Below, one piece after another: positions 47,901-64,000 of a DNA stretch of 64,000 nt. Within the stretch, counting starts at the first letter, position 1. Each line of letters starts with the position of its first letter. Position numbers and translations under genes: made by a program. The notes under the pieces were generated by a model that was given only the letters and a program-made list of their open reading frames with translations, searched no databases and had not been told where the DNA came from. This DNA comes from Xiphophorus maculatus (lineage: Eukaryota > Chordata > Actinopteri > Cyprinodontiformes > Poeciliidae): positions 15,962,402 to 16,026,401 of the forward strand of contig NC_036460.1 of the NCBI RefSeq assembly GCF_002775205.1. Direction: 5' to 3'.

Positions 47901-49978
47901 CTTTCACTTTCACTCAAACACTAAACACTAAAAGGCATCAAACTGTCTATTCTGTTGATACACACTAATATTTAAATATCTTATTGGACGGCCTCACAAA
48001 TGAATATCAAACTACAGTATAAATTACATTTTAGATTAGTACATATTTTTAATTTTATGCAGAATTTGAAGTTGGGAACTTCATTTACTTCAGATTTAAC
48101 AGCATTCCAGTTAACATGGTCGGAGAAGGTGGAGTTCCAGTATGGCGACGCCATCTTGTTCACAGCAATACTAACAAATATCATCTTTAGCTGAACTTTC
48201 CACATGCAAACATCATTTTTAATTTAGTCAATTGAGAGTTGCTGGTGTTACCTGCAACATTGATTTTAGACACACTCTTACAAAAACAATAGTAAGCTGC
48301 ATCCGCCGCAGCTTACTATTGTTGATGTGAGGAGCTGCCATGTTAGATCTCAAAGTCAGTATTTGAAAAGTTCTCAGATTCTCCAAGTCAGAAGCTGGAC
48401 TTTGTAAGGAAGGGCTCCGGTGTATTTTTCTAACTTAGATGTCAAAATTTCCAAGTTGCAACTATAAATAGATTGTAGGATTTATTCTCCACTTGCTTGA
48501 CCCTTTCTTACCCCACAAACTTATTCTTGTTCACCTCTGCTTTGCTTGTAACTTCACACTTACATCTGTTAACACAAACAGTGCAGGAGTGACCCCAGTG
48601 CACTTGACCACCACACACCTGCCAACAGAGTGGACACTTGTAAAACAGCCCTAAGACATCTGATCTTGTCATATAAAGCTAGTGGAAAAGTAAAATATGA
48701 TTATGTCGTAAAGAACACACTTCAGGACATTACTTGGATATTTTATGTCATAGACTGACTCGAAATAGCACATAACAGTGATGTGGAAGAAAAATACTTA
48801 ATGGTTTTCAAAATGTTTACCCTCAAATCTTTTGAAAACTGCGACATGTATATCCTTTTTACTGTGATATATCTAAACACAGTCCAGCGCAAGCTAGATC
48901 AGGTGACAGATGTCAGCTGACAATTAAACAAATTCCACCTGTTGTTCACCTGAATACACCATCCAAACTCTCTACCTTGTTCTGATTTTTATTTTATAAA
49001 GAGTGTGCAAACCATTGTGTTCTTGTCCTTTCACTTTACAATCAGGCATTACCTTATGCTGGTGAACCACACACAATTCTTACAAAATACATGTAAGTTT
49101 GTGGTTGTAATGTGAGAAAATGTGAGAAAACCAAAGGGGTGAATGTGTATAATTTTGCCAAAAAGGTACAGTACATCAAAGCTCAGCTTTTAGCAAAGGG
49201 CTGTGTGTCTACGAAGTCTATATACTTTAGATCTAATAGATGTAGAGATCTCTGTTTATATCAGAATGTAGAGGATGAAAGATTATTTCATTTGACAGCT
49301 GGAGGTGGGAGGCCAGAGGCATAAGAGCAGAAGAAGAGAAGATAAAAAAATGAGACGGAACAAAAAGAGATGAGTGAAGAGAGAGAGGATTAAAGACAAG
49401 AGAGGGCTCTGAGGAGCAGATGTTAGTGTGTGTCACTCACAGGTGTAGATACCAGTCCAGAATCAGGACTGTGGTCCACTGAGAGAGGTCTACGTGTAAC
49501 TCCGAGCTCTGAGTACTGGGATGAGTGGGATTTAGGAAAACTTCCACTGAGCGTATTCACACCAGAAGAACTACGAGAGGAAAAATAGATAATGTTACGA
49601 GGAAAACCTGACATGGTGTGGATTGTGATGCATTCACCTGCGTAAATAGATGTATGCTGCATTATTGTAATGTAAGCCCTGTGGGGGTGTGCATGTGTGT
49701 GTGCTGACTGACACCCTGACCACTGGCAGAGTGGTTAGAGTTACAGTGAACTGGGCCTGACAATGCAGATTAGGACCCGTTGCCATGGCACCAGTGGACA
49801 TCTGAGCAGGTGCTGTTAGTTTCTAATAGTGCCTGTCTGCAGGTGATAAGTGGACCCTGGTGTTTCTATAATTTATCCTACATGCTCTTTGCTGCTTAAC
49901 ATGAACCAGAGGGCGAAAAAAAATGTTTTAAAAGAACACAGATAAATTTGTTCTGAATGGTACATACCTTTCTGACAT
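44907..49978 (-). CDS. Small leucine-rich-repeat protein with C-terminal CaaX-like motif
   Basis: Six coding exons on the minus strand: 49978-49968, 49570-49441, 47361-47278, 46124-45982, 45302-45105, 45024-44907. They join in phase to 684 bases, 227 codons plus stop. The start ATG (49978-49976, G at -3) is followed by [14 protein letters not shown]. Residues about 1-55 are Ser/Pro-rich. From about residue 72 there are leucine-rich repeats ([62 protein letters not shown]), then an LRRcap-like closing segment ([18 protein letters not shown]). The last residues are RMCIIL, which fits a CaaX box with terminal Leu, suggesting geranylgeranylation (inference). It lies between golim4 and serpini1 on the serpini1 strand. 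I recall LRRC77P in the corresponding human region, so it may be the fish orthologue, but I cannot confirm that. Donors are ordinary except GTTAGA after exon 3. Confidence 0.85.
48285..48323. repeat. Perfect 16-bp inverted repeat
   Basis: Arms AACAATAGTAAGCTGC (48285-48300) and GCAGCTTACTATTGTT (48308-48323), with a 7-base loop, in an intron of the LRR gene. Confidence 0.9.
48660..49177. mobile_element. Tc1-type MITE relic
   Basis: The right part, GTTTGTGGTTGTAATGTGAG, then AAACCAAAGGGGTGAATG and an end reading AAGGTACAGTAC, is the usual right terminus of fish Tc1-derived MITEs. The left end is too diverged to place exactly. Confidence 0.5.
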
Positions 49979-50222
49979 GTCCCAATCGCCAAGTGATGGA
50001 TTCTCCTGTCCTTTGTTAACACATTATGAGCTGTTTGGTGAAGCGTTGTTGCCCGGCAGCTGTTGCCCATGGAGCCGTTGGCTTTGTTAATATTCACTCA
50101 GAGAAAGTTACCCATCCTGTTTGCTCACCAACTCTGGCCCAGAGTCTGACACCGAAGCGGATCTCTGCTGTGCGTGAATGACAATACTGCCAGGAAAGCT
50201 GTGTGAAACCGCCAAGCTGCTG

Positions 50223-50235
50223 GTTGCCTGGCAAC
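50223..50235. promoter_or_regulatory. Palindromic X-box (RFX site) upstream of the LRR gene
   Basis: GTTGCCTGGCAAC is two perfect inverted half-sites with a 1-base spacer, matching the RFX consensus GTNRCC, 0-3 bases, RGYAAC. It lies 245-257 bases upstream of the LRR-gene ATG. A near match (GTTGCCATGGCACC, 49779-49792) lies in the first intron. RFX sites at this distance are typical of ciliary gene promoters. Confidence 0.6.
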
Positions 50236-53188
50236 ACCATTCAGGGTCACTGTTTTTACAACCCCATATGAAAACTGGGTTTTTCTTTTTTGGCTGTAAT
50301 GATAAGCTGTGTACATTTTATTTATTTATTTGTTTGTTGGTTCGTTGGTTTAACAGTGGCACCAATTTTTTTTTCTTCCTAGAATCGACTAGGGGACAGA
50401 AATACAGGCAGAGAAACATTTTGTTTTTTTGCTTTAAACAGGTGAAACTAACTCTAATGTAAACTGAACAGAAATGCATTTTCTAAGACAGTTTCATAGG
50501 TTGTCCCTACTTCCTCAATGATGAAATGTTAGCGTAATCTGCTAAAGTACTGAAATTGTCAGACAATTACAATTACAGTAATTGTAATTGGATATTTACA
50601 GTATATCCACACACCTTGCATCCCATCTCTTTTACATACAGGACGTTCTCTTAGTTTTTACTGTGACGACAAATTGAATGTTTTTTTCTTCTGATAAATA
50701 AATACATTTAAATTAAACTGTTTCGTTTGCCAATAGTTACACATTTTTTTCCTCAATTTATTTGTTATTTTTAAATTTATTTTTCTTTGGAAACATCCAC
50801 GGCCAGGGAGAGACTATTGAAAGGACACTTCTGGCCCTCATGTGTCGACCAAAGGGTAGTCTAACTGTAACTGGGTCACATAAGCAGTAAAAATTAGTGC
50901 TGGTCATTTCAGCTTTTTTTCCATTTTCTATAGTTGTAGCTCTGATCTGACTTTTTTGCCTACAACATGGATTTATCAGCCATGCTGCATATCATGGTTG
51001 TAGGGATTGGGATCAAATTGGTTTTTTGATGCATCATGATGCAGACATGGAAGATTCTGAATCAAATTCATTGATTAATTTATGAATTAATTTCTAGGAA
51101 CACAGAAGGCATTAATTATGAATAAGTGCAGCACCTTGACAGTTCATATTGAACAAATAAGGTTACATGCACTCAGTACCCTCTGCACCAAAGGGAAAAC
51201 AACTTAATCAAAAGCCACACCATTGAGATCAATTGATATAACAATGACAAAGCTTCCCCCAACCTCAGAAAGTATGAGCTAATAATAAAATTTATTGCAA
51301 CTTTTATTGCAAAGGATCTGCAACCATCAAAGATGACAAACCAATCCCTACAACGGCAAGATCAATCCAAACTGATGGGATCACAGCCAGGTAGGACAGT
51401 AGGATCAAGTGATGCATGCACAGCCATTGCAATAGAATCTGATGCCACTGAAACACATTTTAGGATGTGGGCAGCCTGTGGTTGTGTGCCACATACGAGA
51501 GCAGTGAATGAGTACTGCAGAAGTAAAAAAGATTATTGCAGAGAAATTGCAGATAGCTAAAAAAACTTCTTCCTTTTAATGACAAATTAAGTGAAAGATT
51601 TTGGAATATGGTAAGCTGTTTGTTCTGAATATACAGAAGTTCACAAGCATCTGTTTTTGAGCTCTGGTGAAATTTTTAAATGTCTCTCGTAACTAATCTT
51701 AGGTTTTCTTTGTCGATTATTTAAACTTGTTTGCTGATATTAAACATTCAAGTTACAAAAAGCTAAATCGAGATAAAGTGATCAACTTGGTAATTTTCCA
51801 TGTCTACATTCTGTGTTTTCTTGGATAAGAGGAAAAATCTGCACATGAAGAAGACATAAGGCACAAACATCATACCAGCTGGAACAAGATAAATAACCTC
51901 CTACACACGAGCCATAGATCCTCAACAAGATAGCTAGTTGATAAAACACACATTGCACCCTCAAGATATTTATATCCACACACCTTGCAGCCCTAGGATT
52001 TTATCAATTTTCTGTATTTAAAACCTCATGGTCATAGTATTGTACATGTTTGATTTAATCACAGGCATAATCTGTTTATCGGTTGAGTGTTGAGCTGTTT
52101 TAATGAGCTACATGATGCAAAATTAACTTTACCCATGCAGGACACTGTGGTGCACATTTCATGAGAAAATAAGCTGCGCCAGTGTCTGAATTTACAAATG
52201 CTGAAGTATTTTTGTGAAGTAACAAATTTATTTTTTCTTCTCCTAATTCCAATTTGTGTTTAAGTAACCCAGCAGAAGCTTATACAGTATGTTCTCGTCA
52301 CAGTTATACAAGTCATGTTGCTTAAAACCTAAAGCATCCTTTAGTGATACAAAAGCTCAGTAATGATACAAAAAAGCACAGTAATCACACGCAAACGACT
52401 ATATGTCCATATATATAGAGAGATTTTAATGGAAACACATTCATGTTTGGTCAAATAAAAGAATCATATACAGCTGGTGTCACTGTTTCCTGCTAAAGGT
52501 ACATCCACAAGAGTGCTGCAGATCTACCTTCATCCTCTGGTCCATCGCCATAGCAACCTGGCCTAGTTACACAATCCCCTCGGCTTACCTGTAAGATGCC
52601 CAACTCAGGTTCAATTAACCATTCACATATGATAAGGCATAATATTTCCTCAGGAGCTAAGCCATGTGCCTACAGCAGACAGAAAATGTCTCAATACTAA
52701 GATATTTTGTAGGAACGCAACGTTTGCAGTTTTTTCTGCAATAAATAGTAAGCAAATTTATGCATATAAAACATAACGCTAATCATACAGAAATATAACT
52801 GAAGTGTTGCTCTTAAGTTGAGTACATTTTGAGTGTCATATGTTTTGTAGCAGGTGAGTAAGAAGCAGAAGCTCCTGAGCTGAACTTAAAGGGGATGTGC
52901 ATGGATTAGGTACAGTGTGTCCCTGTCGCTCATACAAACAGCACTTTACTAGTGAATATTTACATCTACCTGTCTGTGTGTCTGTATCCAAGAATTTAAA
53001 GCTCCCAGTATAAAAACACTGTCACATTATACAGTATGCTGTATGTCGAAGTTTCATCATATATCATATTGTACTAGGATAATATATATTCTTTGTAAAG
53101 AGTATAAAACACAGCTGAGGATGGTGATAGAGAATAGGTAGCATTTATGACGTCAGGATTTGATTGACAGAGCAGCCTCGCGTCTCGT
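50236..53188. other. Interval between the LRR gene and serpini1, probably including the serpini1 3' UTR
   Basis: A perfect 13-bp hairpin lies at 50564-50590. A minus-strand AATAAA at 52227-52232 would give serpini1 a 3' UTR of about 1 kb. No gene is supported. A short exon-like open stretch at 52593-52673 (minus) has good splice signals but no partner. Confidence 0.4.
50564..50590. repeat. Perfect 13-bp inverted repeat with 1-base loop
   Basis: Arms CAATTACAATTAC (50564-50576) and GTAATTGTAATTG (50578-50590). Confidence 0.85.
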
Positions 53189-60436
<7,248 letters not shown>

Positions 60437-60458
60437 CTCAGCACAGACCAAAGGAGAG

Positions 60459-63400
60459 CTGGTAAAAGGAGGAATAAATGAAAGGAAAGCAAAATAAGAT
60501 GAACAATAATATAAGAACAGGGGAATAAAGAGGAGGATGAAAGCTGTGGAGATGGATAGATAGATAAGTTACAGGAAAAGAAGTGATATGGAGGGGGGGG
60601 TGCACCAAAAAATGTGACAGGAAGGCAAGCAGATGAACATGATGAGAGGAAATGATTTGTGGAGGGGACAGACTGATGAGTAGAGAGAAGAGGACTAGAA
60701 GGAAGATAAAGAGTTGAAGGTATAGAGACAAGAATATAGAAAAGAGGAGAAAAAAGAAACCTCCCAAACCTTCTGGGTTCTCCCAAAAAAAACTCAGGAT
60801 TTAAAAGCAAGATATGCTGTCAGAGCTGCACTGCTAGTTTGTTGATGGCTAAGGGACTTAAACAGAGTAATAAAGGAGGTGTATGCTAATATGTGAGCAT
60901 ATGTGGATTAGAGAAAAATATACAAGTTCAAACTTAAGCACCGGTTTATTGTTTTTAAAAATCATAAATGTCGTCAGCATTTTCTCAGCTCACTCTCCCT
61001 GTCATTCTAGTTTTATCTGTCCACCTCAGCCTCTTTTCTCTCCACTTTTCTACCTTCTTTGACTTTTTACCTCCCTACACTGAAAAGAGATTACAGATAG
61101 ACACTGTGCTTTTTTTTCTAGTACTGTTGTTGCCAAGCAACATTGTGTTTTGCTGGCCAAATGGAGAAACAGAGAGTTAGGGGTATAAGACCGAAATGTG
61201 CAGGAAGCTGGTGAATTCAGACAGTGATAAAGAGGTAACAGATTGTTTTGTTGTCGTTTTTTCTGCTGGCATCAGAGATGCAATTAGCGGTCCCAAGAAT
61301 GGCTGGAATCTGCTGGCTAAAGCTATATGTGTGAGATGGCAGGTGACAGTGCTGTCGACAACAGAAACAATGGATATCGGCCAGAAAAATGGGCGCCCCA
61401 TCCCGCTGTGTCCTGTTCTTTCCTCTGAGCCAGTCCATCTGACAGTAAAGCAGTATCCAGTTCTAGCATAGTTCTGTCCTTCTGGCGAGAAAAACCTTGA
61501 AATTCATTAACAAGCACTGTAGGATTAACTAAAGCCTGATATGGATTAATCTTTCTCATAGACTTCGACTGTTCTCCAAAAACCCATCGGGTTTCATGCC
61601 ACTGTTCAGGCTGATTATTATTTCGACTCCAGCACTGCCTGCAGTACTACTAGTGTTAATGCTCGGGAGAGAGCATGCTATCTGTGGCCAACAGTAGTCT
61701 GAAACAACAACTAGGTTTTTTAGTCAGGATAGTTTCAGTAAAGAAAAGTGTTGACTGTGAATAGACCAAGTTAAAGAGAGAAACAAAGTCTACTCATGGA
61801 ATTTGTTGCTGCATATGAACAGAGAAGTCAAAAGCGTGACAATCCATTTTACATTTTACATTTTACAGTCTGCTGCAGTAGAACCCTTTTCAGTGAACAT
61901 ATGCATATGAAATTTTCAGTGCTCTACTTGAATGGCCTAAAGGATCACAGCAAACTGCTTTTTATGAGGAAATGTCCAGCTGGTTTTACAGTTGCTAAAA
62001 TCAGCCAAAGAATGATTCTCTTTTACAAAATGAAATAGCGAGGCTACCATCTAAGCACAACCAGACCACTTCTAGGTCTGATTGAGGGGTTTTGGGCAAG
62101 GTGCATATTATAAAAAGATTTAAATAACATGATTTCTTTTATTATCATTATTAAAAGTCCAAATCACCATGAGATTGACTTCTCTAGAACAAAAGAACAT
62201 TTTTGAACATCATAATTGAAGTTAAAAGAGAACTTAATCCTAGAGAAAATTTAAGAGGTCTCCAGAAAAGGTCACAATCTGACAGATTTAGGCAAATCTT
62301 GTCTGACAAAAATGAAGGATGCTGAGAAGACTGAATAGTGAAATTAAATCATAAGGTGCTTCAATAAAGTCGTAGCTTATTGGTTTTGTGTGCACCATAT
62401 TAATGCAGATTAATTTTTACATCTCCCCCTCTAATAGTTGAGTCAACTGTAGTATAAATGTCCAATTAAGCATTTAAGAACAATCTTTAAATGATTTCAT
62501 AGCCTAATTTATTTACATGACAAAAACCTTATGCAGCTGCCACCGACGTCACACACTGCAGCTCTTATTTATACAGGAAACCATTCTCACCTAATCTTGT
62601 TCATCCCATGTTGCCCAGAAAAAGAAGCCGCCCCAGAGGGAAGGGGCAGCTGGCACACATGTAAATGCAGGTAATGTTTCTGACCTTCTGAGTTGTGGGA
62701 GCTGAACTTTTTAAAGACTGGCACTCCTATTTTTCTGTACGAAAAGTCTGAGCAACAAAGCACAGGCAGAGAGAGCAGTCACCATGTGTGGCGGTGTGAA
62801 AGCATGAGAGGATAACAGCACCATGGCTGGCTGACTTTTACTTGAAATGGTGACACCGTTCCGACCTTTGGAGTTGTGGCGCTCCATCTGTCAGCTGGTC
62901 CCACGCTTTGCCAGCTTGGTCATTGATGAGCCTGAGCACAACTTTAGTTTTGGTCTACTCAGGTGGTTTTCCCACAATACCTTAAAAGGGAAGCGCTAAT
63001 AACAAGCCATAAATGCTCCCCCATGACTAAAAGGACAGAATATGTCAGGAGATCTCCTGTGGTTTGAGTTACAGAAGTTTAATCCTGACAAGTTAATTCC
63101 ATGCAATTAAACTCTCTGGCCTTTAAAAGCTGCCTTTAATCTCTCTGTGTAATCCTAATTCTCAGACAGAATAGATCGGTGGTTGACATTTTTGCAATCA
63201 AAACATGATGTGTTCACGTACGTAATCCTTACTGCCATTTAAACTTGACACCTTTCGACAGCATGCCTGGAAGACCAGGGGAATTTACTAAACATCCTCT
63301 CTTCGTGATTCAGATCCACAAGCACACGCACGCCATCTCAGGTGCTTACGCAGAATTTCAAATCGAGATTACCAAGGCAACTGCAAGTGATGGGCATTTT

Positions 63401-64000
63401 GCATTTTGCCAAGCTGATGGAGAGACATTTTTCTTTCACCCTTTGAACATATCTCACTCCTTCAAGGTAGGTAGATAAACCCCTTTCTCTTTTCATACTC
63501 CACTAAGCAATTTCTGCCACCAATAACATCTCTCTTTGAAAGATCTCTGCACATCAGTTCCAGTCACTTAATGTCCCCCCTCTGTAATACACACACACAA
63601 GATTAACAGTCATGACTGCACTGCAGTTTCAGGAAAAAAAAAAAAGACAAACCTGCCTGTGCCTTCTCCTTTCATCTCTCTGAAAATGAGTAGATGCAGC
63701 AGACTATTTTTTATTTTTTATTTATGAGGTTTAACGCTTTCAAAGTGCTGAGGCCTAGAATAATTCTGTGAAAATGCTAACATCCTTTTTCATCAAGGCC
63801 TATTCCTCTGGGAATAAGCTGCAGAGAGTGATGTTCATGATTATGTCTGGCACAGAAAAACCTTGGATTCCCGCAGTGTGTCTGTAGAAAATGGCAGGGT
63901 AATCTTGGCATGACTTCACTTTGAACATGTATAACTTATGAAGGGCTTCGCAGAACGGAGATAATGGATGCTGATTATCATTCATGAGTTTTCCTTAGAG
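60459..64000. other. Region upstream of serpini1 coding exon 1
   Basis: Probably the serpini1 first intron or promoter region. A CRE-like core (GACGTCAC) lies near 62547 and a minus-strand donor (ATTAG then GTGAGA) near 62590, which could mark the non-coding first exon. I found no pdcd10 exon. The 77-codon plus-strand frame at 63245-63478 has no recognisable motif. A short (ACATTTT)3 repeat lies near 61850. Confidence 0.35.

Larger units (their letters stand above)
45303..49967. other. Introns of the LRR gene
   Basis: Intron 2 (47362-49440) holds a Tc1-like MITE (about 48660-49177) and the 16-bp hairpin at 48285-48323. Intron 3 (46125-47277) contains a purine-rich tract and a poly-T. Intron 4 (45303-45981) contains an exon-like open stretch on the opposite strand. 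Confidence 0.55.

Noticed and set aside
50125..50157. Short block with acceptor-like and GTGAGC donor-like sites upstream of the LRR gene
   Set aside because: The start codon at 49978 joins the next exon perfectly, so this block is at most 5' UTR.
60437..60451. Longer neuroserpin start five codons upstream
   Set aside because: The upstream codon is TTG, not ATG. The ATG at 60436 is the first usable one after the splice acceptor.
63245..63478. 77-codon plus-strand frame followed by a GTAGGT donor-like site
   Set aside because: It does not resemble pdcd10, which I looked for as the usual serpini1 neighbour, or any other protein I know.
60459..64000. Head-to-head pdcd10 next to serpini1, as in mammals
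   Set aside because: No pdcd10 exon could be recognised in the 3.5 kb available. The non-coding first exon of serpini1 may lie outside the window, so this says nothing about loss.

Overview
This window is nuclear DNA of a ray-finned (teleost) fish. It is AT-rich and mostly non-coding, the genes are split by GT-AG introns, and the repeats are typical of fish: Tc1-like and hAT relics, L2-type LINE tails, (TCCA)n-tailed retroelements and a long (CA)n tract. No bacterial, plasmid or viral genes were seen. I cannot name the species.

Four protein-coding genes can be supported. (1) 608-6380, minus strand: the first three coding exons of veph1 (Melted homologue). The gene runs off the left edge, and a CpG-rich block near 16.2-16.6 kb may be its non-coding first exon and promoter. 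(2) 22380-39853, plus strand: complete golim4 (GPP130), 16 exons, 698 codons, ending in the family's RRAEM. (3) 44907-49978, minus strand: a complete small leucine-rich-repeat gene, 6 coding exons, 227 codons, ending in a CaaX-like box (CIIL), with an RFX X-box about 250 bp upstream of its ATG. (4) 53189-60436, minus strand: complete serpini1 (neuroserpin), 8 coding exons, 418 codons. For genes 2 to 4 all exon phases join and total an exact number of codons.

Layout: 1-6.4 kb is the start of veph1 with its introns. From 6.4 to 22 kb there is a repeat-rich interval with two CpG-rich patches. 22-40.8 kb is golim4, with an 8.6-kb first intron full of DNA-transposon relics. 40.8-44.6 kb is the gap where golim4 and the LRR gene converge. 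44.6-50.3 kb is the LRR gene, 50.3-53.2 kb is intergenic or serpini1 3' UTR, 53.2-60.5 kb is serpini1, and 60.5-64 kb is upstream or first-intron sequence of serpini1. As I recall the human map, SERPINI1 and GOLIM4 also converge there with an LRR pseudogene (LRRC77P) nearby, so the order looks like conserved vertebrate synteny.

The genes do not form one pathway. golim4 is a Golgi membrane protein, serpini1 a secreted protease inhibitor, veph1 a membrane-associated signalling regulator, and the LRR protein is uncharacterised. The most unusual observations are: many perfect short fold-back inverted repeats (stems 12-18 bp, very short loops), far above chance; a serpini1 splice donor that is the first unit of a 107-bp GT repeat; the X-box plus CaaX combination of the LRR gene; and transposon insertions whose target-site duplications can still be read. 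I did not find an unambiguous new multi-gene system.
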